Positions 1 through 8,449 of a stretch of 64,000 bases of DNA are shown piece by piece. Location of the stretch: positions 1 through 64,000 of the forward strand of contig LADM01000049.1 of NCBI GenBank assembly GCA_000961645.1, in the 5' to 3' direction. Position 1 is the stretch's first letter; every line of letters begins with the position of its first letter. The translations under genes and the position numbers were made by a program. This stretch comes from Gammaproteobacteria bacterium BRH_c0 (GTDB lineage: Bacteria; Pseudomonadota; Gammaproteobacteria; Pseudomonadales; Porticoccaceae). The notes under the pieces are model-generated. The model saw only the letters and a program-made list of their open reading frames with translations, was not told the origin of the DNA and ran no database searches.

Positions 1-2103
1 CTGCGCGCCGGGGCTGATACCCCGAGCCGCCGCAGTCATGGCCAGCGAGTGGCCGTTGCCGGTTATGGAGCTGTCACGCCGGGCGCGGGACTGGGATACC
101 AGGTCGTGGATGCGGTCCAGTTCGTCAAAGCGTACCGCGCTGAGGGTTTCCTGCATCAGCTGTGAGAGTTCCTGCTGATTGCGGGCCAGTCCCTTGGCGG
201 ACAACACCAAATGGCCGCGCAGCGCGTTGACATCGAGGGGGTTGCCGCGAGCGCTGATCATGGCATGGATGGAACCGCACACCCGCGATTGCCACAGCTG
301 GGTATCGAGGTAGTTGCGCTCGCCGACCCCGAGCTCGGTGAGCACATTGCTGTAGAGCGGTAGCAGCGCCAGTTCCTGCTCGGAAAAATCCGGCATAGGC
401 ATGATGACCTGCTGATACACCAGACCGTTGGTGCCAGCGCTGTAGGTGGTCAGGGGCAGCGGGCTTTGCAGTTTTTCCGTTGCCGCCACATAGGCCAGCT
501 GGGTGGGAATATCCTCAAGACCTACCTTGGGCAGAATCGACTCGTCGTCCTTGCGCCCCTGGCGCTCCTTAAGCACATTTGCCTGGCGAATAATGGCCTC
601 TTTCTGCTCCTCGTCGAGCCCGGCCTGGATGGCAGCCAGACGGGCCATTTCCGCCTGCATTTTGCGGGCGGAGAGTGCCTGGTCGGGGCGCAGGCTGAGC
701 GTTACCCGGTGCTGGTTGTCGAGCAACAGGCGCTGGGCCAGCTGCTTGATGTAGTTGTCGTCCTGGATGCGCTCGCGCAAGGTGGCGATCACAGGGTCGA
801 GGTCGAGCAGGGCAATGGGATCGCCGCGGTGGGTGGCGCTGGTGAGGGCCGTCATCAGCAGTTGCAGGCCGTAGGGGTAACCGTCGCCGGTGATTTCCCG
901 CTGCTGCAGCTCGAGCTGGTGGAGGCTGGCTTCGACCTGGTCGCGGGGGATGCCGTGTTGCGCCACCTCGCGCAACACATTGAGCACCAGCTCCTCAAAA
1001 TTGCGCACCTGATCTGTCTCACTGCCCTCGATACCACAGACAAAGCACAGTTCTTTCTGGGAATCGTCAAGGCCGCAGAGGGGAGAGGGGGCTGTGCCGA
1101 GTTCGGTGGTTTCCAGGGCCATCTGCAGCGGTGAGGCACTGTTGTCGAGCAGGGCGCTGGCCAGCAGGTGGGCTTCCATGGATTCCATCAGGTTGGTGGC
1201 GGCGCCCAGCAGCCAGCCCATCACCAGGTGGGTTTTTCGTTCTGGCTGTGTCTCTTCATCGGGGGTTTCTTCATCGTAGGCATAGGCTTCCTCTACCCGC
1301 AGCGGTGCCAGATAGCGCTTCTCATCGGGTACAGAGATTTCCACATCCAGTGGCTCAAAACGGGCCAGGGCCTGCTCTTCAAAGCGGGATTGCAACTCGG
1401 CGGCGGGAATGTCGCCAAAGGTCATGAAGATGGCGTTACTGGGATGGTAGTGGGTCTGGTAAAAATCCTTCAGCTGCTGGTAGCTCAGATCGGGGATGGA
1501 TGCCGGGTCGCCGCCGCTGTTGTGGTGGTAAGTGGTGGTGGGATACAGGTATTTGGACAGGGTCTGCCACAGGGTGGACGGCACCGAACTCATGGCGCCT
1601 TTCATCTCGTTGTACACCACACCTTTGAACACCAGGGGCGATTCGGGGTTGTCGGGTTCGCTGAACTCGATGCGGTGGCCTTCCTGGGCAAAGTCCATCG
1701 GGTCAAGGCGGGAGAAAAACACCGCATCCAGATACACATCCAGCAGGTTGTAGTAATCCTTGCGGTTGAGGCTGGCAAAGGGGTAGGCGGTCCAGTCGGA
1801 ACTGGTCATGGCGTTCATAAAGGTATTGAGGGAACGCCGGATCATCATGAAAAACGGATCGCGCACCGGGTACTTTTCACTGCCGCACAGGGCGGTGTGT
1901 TCGAGGATATGGGCGACGCCGCTGGAATCCTCCGGCACCGTGCGCAGGGCCACCAGGAAGACGTTCTCCGGCGAGTCGCTGGCCAGGTGGATATGCTGGG
2001 CGCCAGTGCGGCGGTGGCGGTATTCCTCAACCACCAGATTGAGGGACGCAACCTGTTGACTGCGAAGGAATTCAAAAGCAGGGTGTGTCGCCGGTTCGCT
2101 CAT
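1..2103 (-). CDS. M16C-family zinc metalloprotease (presequence-protease-like), 3' part outside window
   Basis: Translating the minus strand from the ATG at 2103 gives an uninterrupted 701-codon frame to base 1, so the C-terminus lies outside the window. Inverzincin motif HILEH is at residues 65-69, followed by the family stretch beginning TALCGSEKYPVRDPF and, about 80 residues on, VVYNEMKGAM with the third zinc-ligand Glu. These are hallmarks of M16C (PreP/Cym1-like) peptidases, which degrade short unstructured peptides in a closed chamber. Family members are about 970 residues, so roughly 270 residues are missing here. No signal peptide is visible, suggesting a cytoplasmic enzyme. The family call is strong; the physiological substrate is unknown. 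Confidence 0.9.
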   Translation of the reverse strand, partial: MSEPATHPAFEFLRSQQVASLNLVVEEYRHRRTGAQHIHLASDSPENVFLVALRTVPEDSSGVAHILEHTALCGSEKYPVRDPFFMMIRRSLNTFMNAMTSSDWTAYPFASLNRKDYYNLLDVYLDAVFFSRLDPMDFAQEGHRIEFSEPDNPESPLVFKGVVYNEMKGAMSSVPSTLWQTLSKYLYPTTTYHHNSGGDPASIPDLSYQQLKDFYQTHYHPSNAIFMTFGDIPAAELQSRFEEQALARFEPLDVEISVPDEKRYLAPLRVEEAYAYDEETPDEETQPERKTHLVMGWLLGAATNLMESMEAHLLASALLDNSASPLQMALETTELGTAPSPLCGLDDSQKELCFVCGIEGSETDQVRNFEELVLNVLREVAQHGIPRDQVEASLHQLELQQREITGDGYPYGLQLLMTALTSATHRGDPIALLDLDPVIATLRERIQDDNYIKQLAQRLLLDNQHRVTLSLRPDQALSARKMQAEMARLAAIQAGLDEEQKEAIIRQANVLKERQGRKDDESILPKVGLEDIPTQLAYVAATEKLQSPLPLTTYSAGTNGLVYQQVIMPMPDFSEQELALLPLYSNVLTELGVGERNYLDTQLWQSRVCGSIHAMISARGNPLDVNALRGHLVLSAKGLARNQQELSQLMQETLSAVRFDELDRIHDLVSQSRARRDSSITGNGHSLAMTAAARGISPGAQ

Positions 2104-2249
2104 AATCTGATCTTTGCCTTGGCTGATGTCGGGCCATTGTAATTGAAATGGGGAGTGATGGGCTGTTCAGGCGCCGCTGATTGCCTGCGGAGGAAAACCG
2201 TGGCAATCTTGCAGCGCCTTACTTTTTCCAATAACCATATGGGGGATAT

Positions 2250-2609
2250 ATGTCCTGTTACAGCAAAATCAAGCAATGCTTTCTGATTTCCGTGGCCCTG
2301 GGCTTCAGTTCCTTGGCCCTGGCCAACGACTGTGGCGAACCACCAGCAGCCCCGGCTCTGGTCGATGGCGCCACGGTAACCATGGATGAAATTGTCGCCA
2401 ACAGCGAGCAGGTTAAAGCCTATATCGCCAGCGCTGACCAGTACCTCGATTGCCGCGAACAAGTGATACCCACGGAAGAATTCTTGGCCCGCCCCGAAGC
2501 CGAGCAGGAAAGCTACAAGGCTGATAACAAGGCTGTTCTCGACAAGCGCAATGGCATCGGTGATGAATTCAATGCAGAAGTAGCGGCCTTTAAAAAGGCC
2601 AATCCCTGA
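2250..2609 (+). CDS. Small exported protein of unknown function
   Basis: The 119-residue product begins with a charged n-region and hydrophobic stretch (FLISVALGFSSLALA) ending at an AxA-type signal peptidase site before NDCGEP. The mature part is acidic and Ala/Glu-rich, with two cysteines (DCGEP and LDCRE) that could form one disulfide in the periplasm. A GGGGG ribosome-binding site lies just before the ATG at 2250. It is transcribed divergently from the M16C protease and followed by a strong terminator. I do not recognise the family. Confidence 0.7.
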   Translation: MSCYSKIKQCFLISVALGFSSLALANDCGEPPAAPALVDGATVTMDEIVANSEQVKAYIASADQYLDCREQVIPTEEFLARPEAEQESYKADNKAVLDKRNGIGDEFNAEVAAFKKANP

Positions 2610-2659
2610 CAGTCACAGGCCATCTCCTGTTTCGATCGCAGGGTGGCCAATGATGTGCC

Positions 2660-2694
2660 AACCATGCTGGCAGTGCTGCCAGCATGGTTTTTCT
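2660..2694 (+). terminator. Rho-independent terminator
   Basis: A perfect 13-bp stem (AACCATGCTGGCA / TGCCAGCATGGTT) with a GTGC loop is followed by TTTTCTT. It lies 50 bases after the small exported-protein gene and just before the glutaredoxin-like gene. Confidence 0.9.
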
Positions 2695-2723
2695 TGTGCT
2701 GACTACCCCCTCAACCTGCCATC

Positions 2724-2972
2724 ATGAACAGCAAAACACTGTTGCTATACAGCGGCGATGGTTGCCATCTGTGCGATCAGGCCAAGGATATTGTTTTTCA
2801 GGTATTGCCTGCTGACTGGCGCCTGGAGGAGATCAGTATTCGCGGTGTGCCCGAGCTTGAGGCTCGATACGGCGTGCGCATACCGGTGATTGCCATTGCC
2901 GGTGGTGAGGAAAAGGGCTGGCCGTTTACTGCCGGGCAGGTGCGCAAGATGGTGGGGATGTCTGAAGCCTGA
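2724..2972 (+). CDS. Glutaredoxin-like protein (DUF836 type)
   Basis: This 82-residue product has a thioredoxin-fold start (TLLLYSGDGCHLCDQAK) with a CHLC redox motif at about residues 14-17 and a cis-Pro region (VRIPVIAIAGG). These are typical of the short glutaredoxin-like DUF836 family, predicted to carry out thiol-disulfide exchange in the cytoplasm. The last codons (TCT GAA GCC TGA) lie inside a heptanucleotide repeat tract, so the repeat supplies its C-terminus and stop. It converges on tatD across the IS element. Confidence 0.85.
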   Translation: MNSKTLLLYSGDGCHLCDQAKDIVFQVLPADWRLEEISIRGVPELEARYGVRIPVIAIAGGEEKGWPFTAGQVRKMVGMSEA

Positions 2973-2987
2973 AGCTTCAAGTCTGAA
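2960..2987 (+). repeat. Degenerate heptanucleotide repeat tract (GTCTGAA-type), left
   Basis: Four consecutive 7-bp units GTCTGAA, GCCTGAA, GCTTCAA and GTCTGAA overlap the end of the glutaredoxin-like gene. The consensus matches, in inverted orientation, the seven-copy tract at 4322-4370 on the other side of the IS. Confidence 0.75.
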
Positions 2988-3060
2988 GCAAAAGCAAAAT
3001 ATTGCTCATAGTCGGCATCCGCGCTGAAGTCAGTTCTACTGCATTTTCTTGGCGTCAGAC

Positions 3061-3086
3061 TGGAGTGCCCCCGAAAAAGTAGACAC
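3061..3086 (+). repeat. IS3 element terminal inverted repeat, left
   Basis: Begins TGGAGTGCCCCCGAAAAAGT and ends in TG/CA fashion typical of IS3. It matches the reverse complement of 4292-4317 at 23 of 26 bases. Confidence 0.9.
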
Positions 3087-3088
3087 AT

Positions 3089-3940
3089 TTATGCCGTCGT
3101 GGCCTCAAAAGCTCTGGGCGTCAATCCACCCAGGGTTCCATGGCGCCTGAGTATGGGGTAATACTCCTCAGCGTAGTAGCGAACTTCGGCTGTCATCTCC
3201 GCCCGGGAAAGCACGCCCAGACGGTGGGTCCACTCCTTCTTGAGCAGCGCAAAGAAGCTTTCCGCACAGGCATTGTCCCAGCAATTGCCTCGCCGGGACA
3301 TGCTGAGAGTCACACCGCGCCTGGTCAGCCACGCCATGACCTCCTCACTGCGATATTGACTACCCTGGTCAGAATGAAACAAGAGCTGCTCACCCTGCGG
3401 CTTGCGTTCACCCCACGCCTGCCGTAGCGCCGCCATGACCAACGCCGCCTGGTTAACACCGCCCGCCGACCAACCCACAATCTGGCGGGAATACAAGTCC
3501 AGGATAATGGCTATGTACAACCAGCCCTCTTCACACCGGATCTGGGTGATGTCCGACACCCAGACCCGGTTGGGGGCGGCTACACTGAATGCCCGGTTCA
3601 GCAGGTTGGGCAAGACCGGCATCCCCGGCTTGAGCTTGCGATAACCCGGGCGACAGGCCACCGAGGAGCGGTAACCCGCCCCCTGCAACAGCCTCTGAAC
3701 CCGGTTCTTGCTGCACACATAGCCCGCTGCCGATGCCTCCAGCCACAATTTGCGATAACCCGGAATACCCCCCAGGGCCTGGGCGCGCGCCAACAGAAAG
3801 GACAGCAGTGTCTCATTCGCCTGTTGTCGGGGACCCTGAGGACCCTGGAGCCACCGGTAAAAGCCGGCCCGAGAGACTTTGAGTACGTCACACATCAGGG
3901 AAACGGGCCACTCGCGGGACCGGTATTCCTTGATAAACAC
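3089..3940 (-). CDS. IS3-family transposase OrfB (DDE integrase domain)
   Basis: The 283-residue product contains an HTH_21-like N-terminus (REWPVSLMCDVLKVSRAGFYRW) and an rve catalytic core. The DDE residues are visible in VWVSDITQIR (first Asp), LLFHSDQGSQY (second Asp) and NCWDNACAESFFALLK (Glu). As shown it begins with GTG at 3940, 5 bases after the OrfA stop. In IS3 elements OrfB is normally made as an OrfAB fusion by -1 frameshifting, and its frame is open upstream through the end of orfA. It is complete, with no stops or frameshifts. Confidence 0.95.
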   Translation of the reverse strand: MFIKEYRSREWPVSLMCDVLKVSRAGFYRWLQGPQGPRQQANETLLSFLLARAQALGGIPGYRKLWLEASAAGYVCSKNRVQRLLQGAGYRSSVACRPGYRKLKPGMPVLPNLLNRAFSVAAPNRVWVSDITQIRCEEGWLYIAIILDLYSRQIVGWSAGGVNQAALVMAALRQAWGERKPQGEQLLFHSDQGSQYRSEEVMAWLTRRGVTLSMSRRGNCWDNACAESFFALLKKEWTHRLGVLSRAEMTAEVRYYAEEYYPILRRHGTLGGLTPRAFEATTA

Positions 3941-3945
3941 ATATT

Positions 3946-4263
3946 TTACTGCGTGTTTTTGGTGAAGTACTCGGTGGCCTTTTTTAAAATGGCGTTCTCC
4001 AGCTCAACGCGCTTGAGCTTTTTCTCAAGGGCCGCCACTTGCCGTTCCAGCTGCTTGGCGCTCTTGCTGGGTCCACTGTGCTTCACGGCCGGTTTTTCTT
4101 GATCCTGACTCATCATCAATTCTCGTCTCCAGCGAGTCATCATGCCCGGATGAACACCGAGTTTGCCAGCGACTTGAGCAATGGTCTCCTGCGATTGCAG
4201 GGAACGCTCCACGGCAGCTCGCTTGAAGCCCGGGGTATACTGTTGGCGACTCTTGTATTGCAT
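3946..4263 (-). CDS. IS3-family transposase OrfA (HTH DNA-binding)
   Basis: The 105-residue product has an N-terminal helix-turn-helix (AAVERSLQSQETIAQVAGKLGVHPGMMTRW) and a C-terminal leucine-zipper-like coiled coil (LERQVAALEKKLKRVELEN). This is the usual IS3 OrfA architecture for binding the terminal repeats. A run CC-AAA-AAC lies near its 3' end where a -1 slip would join the orfB frame. That run is shorter than the canonical A6G slippery site, so fusion efficiency is uncertain. Confidence 0.95.
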   Translation of the reverse strand: MQYKSRQQYTPGFKRAAVERSLQSQETIAQVAGKLGVHPGMMTRWRRELMMSQDQEKPAVKHSGPSKSAKQLERQVAALEKKLKRVELENAILKKATEYFTKNTQ

Positions 4264-4291
4264 AACACTTCTCCTGATGGTCTCAAGTTTG

Positions 4292-4317
4292 GTGTCTACA
4301 ATTTCGGGGGCAGTCCA
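4292..4317 (-). repeat. IS3 element terminal inverted repeat, right
   Basis: The reverse complement begins TGGACTGCCCCCGAAATTGT, pairing with the left end at 3061. It is directly followed by the GAC target duplicate. Confidence 0.9.
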
Positions 4318-4321
4318 GACT

Positions 4322-4370
4322 TCAGACCTCAGACCTCAGACCTCAGACCTCAGACCTCAGACCTCAGACC
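4322..4370. repeat. Seven perfect copies of the heptanucleotide TCAGACC
   Basis: The 49 bases are exactly seven tandem TCAGACC units, beginning 5 bases after the IS right end. The reverse-strand unit GGTCTGA supplies the final codons and TGA stop of tatD (…GGG TCT GAG GTC TGA). Confidence 0.95.
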
Positions 4371-5202
4371 CAGAACGCCCCAGCCCAAAAAACCGCATCG
4401 CATTCTCGGTGGTCAGCGCCGCAATTTCCTCCTCCGATTCAGGCCGGTTGGCGGCGATTCCCTTCAATACTTCGGGCAAAAATGCCGGTTCATTGCGGCC
4501 ATTTTTGGGCTTGGGTTTCAAACTGCGGGGTAGCAGGTAGGGTGCATCGGTCTCGATCATCAGGCGCTGCAGGGGAATTTCCTTCACCAGCCTTTGCAGT
4601 TGCAAGCCGCGCCTTTCATCGCAGATCCAGCCGGTGACGCCGATATGCATATCGAGGTCCAGGTAATTGAAGAGACTCTTGCGGTCGCCGGTAAAACAGT
4701 GGATCACCGCTGCGCTGATATGGTCGCGCCAGGCTTTGAGTATTTCCCGCTGGCGCTGGTGGGCGTCCCGCTCGTGCAGAAATAGCGGCAAACCGAGGGT
4801 TGCCGCCAGCTCCAGTTGTGCTTCAAAGGCTTTTTCCTGGGCGGCGGGGGTGGAAAAGTTGCGGTTGAAATCCAGCCCCGTCTCACCAATGGCCACCACC
4901 AGGTCGGGGTTTTCGCGGGCCAGATCGAGCAAAAAGGGAATGGTCTCGACGTTGCAATTATCCGCCTCATGGGGATGTACACCCACAGTACAGCTCAGCA
5001 TGGCGGGGAAATCGCCGCTCAATTTGCGACACAATTCCAGCGCGTCGAGACTGCCTTTTTCACTGGTTCCGGTGATGATGCAGTGGCTGACGCCGGCTGC
5101 TGTGGCGCGCTCCAGGGTTGCGTGCCAGTCGTTGTCAAAGCGACTGTTGGTGAGATTGACGCCGATATCCACCAGGGGGAAGGTCATGGCTGGTGCGTTC
5201 AC
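4357..5202 (-). CDS. tatD: TatD-family metal-dependent hydrolase / 3'-5' DNase
   Basis: The product has up to 281 residues and begins [13 protein letters not shown], the TatD hallmark. [27 protein letters not shown] and the [10 protein letters not shown] metal-site motif near residue 215 follow in TIM-barrel order. TatD proteins are Mg-dependent exonucleases linked to DNA quality control. The longest frame starts with GTG at 5202, overlapping the slt stop as GTGA; an ATG at 5187 is an alternative. The last residues (SGSEV) come from the heptanucleotide repeat tract. It is likely co-transcribed with slt. Confidence 0.93.
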   Translation of the reverse strand: MNAPAMTFPLVDIGVNLTNSRFDNDWHATLERATAAGVSHCIITGTSEKGSLDALELCRKLSGDFPAMLSCTVGVHPHEADNCNVETIPFLLDLARENPDLVVAIGETGLDFNRNFSTPAAQEKAFEAQLELAATLGLPLFLHERDAHQRQREILKAWRDHISAAVIHCFTGDRKSLFNYLDLDMHIGVTGWICDERRGLQLQRLVKEIPLQRLMIETDAPYLLPRSLKPKPKNGRNEPAFLPEVLKGIAANRPESEEEIAALTTENAMRFFGLGRSGSEV

Positions 5203-7145
5203 AGGCGAGCACTTTTTTCGGCGGCGCTGAGCATGGGGGCATCGCTGTTGAGGTGATGGGCGTAGATCATCGAGAAAGCCAGTACGTTTTGCACATAGTT
5301 GCGGGTCTCCGCAAAGGGGATTGTTTCGATCCAGGCATCGTAGGGCAGGGTGCCGGCGCTCTGCCGCAGCCAGCTGTTAACCCTGCCGGGGCCGGCATTA
5401 TAGGCGGCAGTGGCAAGAATGCGATTGTTATTGAAGCGATCCAGCATCTGGCGGTAGTAGTGGCTGCCGAGCTGGATATTGCGGGCCGGGTCGCTGAGGT
5501 CCTGTATTCCCCGGTAGGGCACGCCGTGGCGGCGTGCTGTTTCCAGCGCTGTCGGGGGCATTAGCTGCATCAGCCCGCGGGCGCCGGAGGGCGACACAAT
5601 GGTAGGTTCAAAGGAGCTTTCCTGGCGCGACAGGGCAAACAGCAGATGGAGGGGAATATTGCGGGCGCTGGCGCTGCTGGCAAAGTTTTCCCGCCACGGC
5701 AGGGGAAAGCGGAGTTCCACATCGTTCCAGTATTCGGCCTGGATCATGCTGATGATCGCCTGGTGGTGCCAGCCCCAGCGCCGGGCAAGGCGCGCTGCGG
5801 CAATCCAGTTCTCGGGCGGCTGGCCCTGTAGCTGATAAAACCATTCACGCCGTGCAGAAGGCAAATCCTGGTGATAGACCAGTTCGCGGATGCGCCGGAA
5901 GGCGGGGCTGTTGGCGAGCGCTTCCAGTTGTTCCGTGGAGATTGGCACTGGTTTGTGCTGCATCTCGTAGTGGCGACCCAGAGTGTCGCTGGCAAGAAAA
6001 CCGTAAAAGCTGCGCTCCTCGGCCAGCAGGGTGTACAGCGCTGTGATCTCATCCTGCTGCTGAGGACCCTCGCCGTTCAGTTCAAGGGCGCGGGCGCGCC
6101 AGTAGCGCCAGCGGGAACTGTCTGCCAGCGGCTGGGGCAGCCAGCTGCTTATTTCAACTATCTTTGCCCAGTGGCCGGATTTGATCGCCTGTTGCAGTCG
6201 CCAGTCGGGCAGGGTGGCATCGACCTGGTTGATGGCGTCGCGCAATATATTGTCTGCATCAGTGGTGTGACCCTGCCTGAACAGGTTGCGCACCAGGCTG
6301 GTCACCACCAGGGTTGTATCGCTGTCGGCAAAGGTATAGGCCTGGCGATAGTGCTTCCAGTGCGTGAGTGCCTGGGGCGCGTTGCTTGTTGCCAGGTGAC
6401 TGAGTGCGTGGGCGATAACGGAGAGCACTTCCGGTGTATGGGTTGTGAACAGACTGTAGTTGCCAACCAGGCTCGGTTGGCGATCAACAGCGATGAGGTT
6501 TTTTGCTCTTTGCTGATAGTCAGCACTGGCAAAGAAACGCATTACATAGTTTGCCAGGGCATAGTCGTGGTTCAGTACGGCGCTGCTGTAACGGCGCCAG
6601 GCGACCGCTTCGCTGATATGGCCACCGCTGATCAGGCTGGCAAACAGCGGGTCGCAGGCATTGGGCTGGGACTTGCCCTCCTGCCACAACTCGACGCCGC
6701 CCTCTGCGGCACTGTCGATTTCCCCGTCAAGATAGTTGAGCTGATAAAAGTAGCAGCGCTGCTCTACGCTGGCCTGCTCCGGGTGGTAGAACGTCAGGTA
6801 ATCACTGCGACGATCCTGGTGCCGCAAGTGTTCCAGCCAGCGGTGGCGCAGGCGGCCTGCCAGTGGCGTGTCCTCGTTATCGGTGAGAAAGCGCTGGATG
6901 GTGTTGGCGGGTATCCGCGCCAGATCCGCCGAGTATTCGGCGTATTCAAGATAGGCGTAGAGTGGATAGTCCTTGAGACTGTTCTTGAGCGTCAGGAATT
7001 CATTTTTGTCACCGCGGGCGATGGCCTGGGTGGCGCGCCCGTACAGCTCGCGCTGTTGATCCAGCTTATCGCTCGCCAGGGCAGAAAACGGGGAGAGTAA
7101 AAAGAAAAGTAGGGCAGCGAAAGTGGGAATGGCTCGGTAAAGCAT
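5199..7145 (-). CDS. slt: Soluble lytic murein transglycosylase (Slt70-like)
   Basis: From the ATG at 7145 the product is 648 residues with a clear signal peptide ([23 protein letters not shown]). A long alpha-helical superhelix (U and L domains) precedes a C-terminal lysozyme-like domain. The catalytic Glu lies in SRQESSF near residue 510, followed by [10 protein letters not shown] and [10 protein letters not shown]. It cleaves the MurNAc-GlcNAc bond in periplasmic peptidoglycan to give 1,6-anhydro products. Upstream in-frame starts exist at 7160 and 7199, but 7145 gives the best signal peptide. It overlaps tatD by 4 bases, suggesting translational coupling. Confidence 0.95.
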   Translation of the reverse strand: MLYRAIPTFAALLFFLLSPFSALASDKLDQQRELYGRATQAIARGDKNEFLTLKNSLKDYPLYAYLEYAEYSADLARIPANTIQRFLTDNEDTPLAGRLRHRWLEHLRHQDRRSDYLTFYHPEQASVEQRCYFYQLNYLDGEIDSAAEGGVELWQEGKSQPNACDPLFASLISGGHISEAVAWRRYSSAVLNHDYALANYVMRFFASADYQQRAKNLIAVDRQPSLVGNYSLFTTHTPEVLSVIAHALSHLATSNAPQALTHWKHYRQAYTFADSDTTLVVTSLVRNLFRQGHTTDADNILRDAINQVDATLPDWRLQQAIKSGHWAKIVEISSWLPQPLADSSRWRYWRARALELNGEGPQQQDEITALYTLLAEERSFYGFLASDTLGRHYEMQHKPVPISTEQLEALANSPAFRRIRELVYHQDLPSARREWFYQLQGQPPENWIAAARLARRWGWHHQAIISMIQAEYWNDVELRFPLPWRENFASSASARNIPLHLLFALSRQESSFEPTIVSPSGARGLMQLMPPTALETARRHGVPYRGIQDLSDPARNIQLGSHYYRQMLDRFNNNRILATAAYNAGPGRVNSWLRQSAGTLPYDAWIETIPFAETRNYVQNVLAFSMIYAHHLNSDAPMLSAAEKSARL

Positions 7146-7184
7146 GGCTCTGTAACACATAATGAGCGGAATCCGGCAGGTTGG

Positions 7185-7211
7185 ATTGCGCCCGGGCACG
7201 CCGGGCGCAAT
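7185..7211 (-). terminator. Hairpin between the universal stress gene and slt
   Basis: A perfect 11-bp stem ATTGCGCCCGG/CCGGGCGCAAT with a 5-base loop lies 13 bases after the usp stop. No T-run follows, so it may be a weak or Rho-assisted terminator or an mRNA 3'-end stabiliser. Confidence 0.5.
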
Positions 7212-7223
7212 GGCAATACAGGG

Positions 7224-7661
7224 TTACTTGTCCTTGATGCGCACTGCCAGCACATCGCAAACGGCGCCATGGAGGACACCATTGGCTGTGGAACCAAAAA
7301 TCAGGGCCAGCCCATGGCGCCCGTGGGTGCCCACCACAATCAGGTCGACATCGTGCTCTTTGGCAAAGCGATGCATCTCGCTGGCTGGCTGGCCGATGAT
7401 CACCCGGGTATCTACCGTAAAGCCGCTCAACTGGCTGCGCAGTTCGGCGAGGCGCTGGTTGGCCTGACTTTCAAGCTGGTTTTGAATTTCGCTCAGATCC
7501 ATGGGAATATCGCCGCCGTAGGCGAAGGACAGTGGCTCCTGGACATGCACAAGACTGATAGTGACCTGTTTGTCAGCGAACAGGGTCTTGACGCGATCAA
7601 TGACCTGCTGTGACTCCGGCGACAAATCCAGGCCGACAAGAATGCGATGATAGTGCGACAT
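7224..7661 (-). CDS. Universal stress protein, UspA family
   Basis: The 145-residue single-domain protein has the UspA Rossmann-like fold: start HYHRILVGLDLSPES, the ATP-loop signature VVGTHGRHGLALIFGSTAN (G-2x-G-9x-G-S/T) near the C-terminus, and LAVRIKD at the end. Such proteins are induced by stress and bind ATP. A GGAG ribosome-binding site lies upstream of ATG 7661. It is divergent from the gene at 7737. Confidence 0.93.
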   Translation of the reverse strand: MSHYHRILVGLDLSPESQQVIDRVKTLFADKQVTISLVHVQEPLSFAYGGDIPMDLSEIQNQLESQANQRLAELRSQLSGFTVDTRVIIGQPASEMHRFAKEHDVDLIVVGTHGRHGLALIFGSTANGVLHGAVCDVLAVRIKDK

Positions 7662-7736
7662 ACCAACTCCTGATGATCATTGTGACGCTACGTTAACTGA
7701 TACAGGCTCTATACCACCAGCCCGGGGAACCGCTGA

Positions 7737-8291
7737 TTGATGAAGTATCTGCTCATAGCCTTTGTTATTGCGATGGTTATCTCCCCTGTACTCTGGCTGC
7801 GCCAGAGCCCCGGTCAGGCAAGAATAACCGCTTTTCGCAACCGCGCGCTACAGCTGGGGATGAAGGTGCAGATCGTGCCGCTTGCCGATGCCGCCGAAAC
7901 CGAGCGCAGTCCCGATGCGGTGCGCTACCTGCGCCCCTTTCTGCCCGACCCTGCCGGGCAGATGCCAGTGATCCCCGCGCCCTGGACACTGCTCCACAAC
8001 AGTCGGCGCGGGAGGGAATCACCCTGGCCCCAGTGGCGCTGGTTTCGCACTGAGGCCCCGAGCACCCTACAGCCAGCCATCGCGGAGTGTCTGGCGCTGA
8101 TGCCCGATTCAGTCACTGCGCTGAGAGCGGATAACCAGGGGTTGTCCGTGTATTGGTTCGAAAGCGGCAAAATTGAGGCTGTTAACCAGGTTGCCCGTGG
8201 GCTGGACGGCCTCTTTGCAGCACTCGCGCCCGACACTACGGCAGCCAGACTGTACGCCGATCCAGGGTCGGATAATCAGGCGCAGGGCTGA
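7737..8291 (+). CDS. Membrane-anchored hypothetical protein upstream of topA
   Basis: The 184-residue product has an N-terminal hydrophobic segment (YLLIAFVIAMVISPVLWL) and a soluble tail with a Trp-rich middle (RRGRESPWPQWRWFR). It probably sits in the inner membrane with one anchor. I recognise no catalytic motif. Its position directly before topA, in a block matching the Pseudomonas topA-lexA order, suggests a conserved neighbour of unknown function. Confidence 0.65.
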   Translation: MMKYLLIAFVIAMVISPVLWLRQSPGQARITAFRNRALQLGMKVQIVPLADAAETERSPDAVRYLRPFLPDPAGQMPVIPAPWTLLHNSRRGRESPWPQWRWFRTEAPSTLQPAIAECLALMPDSVTALRADNQGLSVYWFESGKIEAVNQVARGLDGLFAALAPDTTAARLYADPGSDNQAQG

Positions 8292-8449
8292 AGGCCTAGT
8301 CAGTTATCTGATGCCAGCGGCCATCGCCTGGGCATGTTCCGCTGAAAAATCCTGGGGGGCATTGCCAGCCCCTGACAAATATGCCTTTAATAAAAAAGAA
8401 GCACTCTCTATCCGCTCAGTCGAAGCCTCACGAGGAAGCAATCAAGCAT

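Larger units (their letters stand above)
3061..4317 (-). mobile_element. Complete IS3-family insertion sequence
   Basis: This 1257-bp element has 26-bp terminal inverted repeats (3061-3086 and 4292-4317) starting 5'-TGGA(G/C)TGCCCCCGAAA and differing at only 3 positions. Both ends are flanked by GAC (3058-3060 and 4318-4320), which fits a 3-bp target duplication. It carries orfA and orfB in different frames on the minus strand with an intact DDE triad, so it appears mobile or recently so. It has landed between the convergent glutaredoxin-like and tatD genes without breaking either. Confidence 0.95.

Noticed and set aside
4322-4370. Heptamer tract considered as a CRISPR array
   Set aside because: The units are only 7 bases with no spacers, and there are no cas genes in the window.
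5871-7100. Long open frame on the plus strand opposite slt (409 codons)
   Set aside because: It lies wholly antisense to slt, has no ribosome-binding site or recognisable motif, and slt has unmistakable family signatures.
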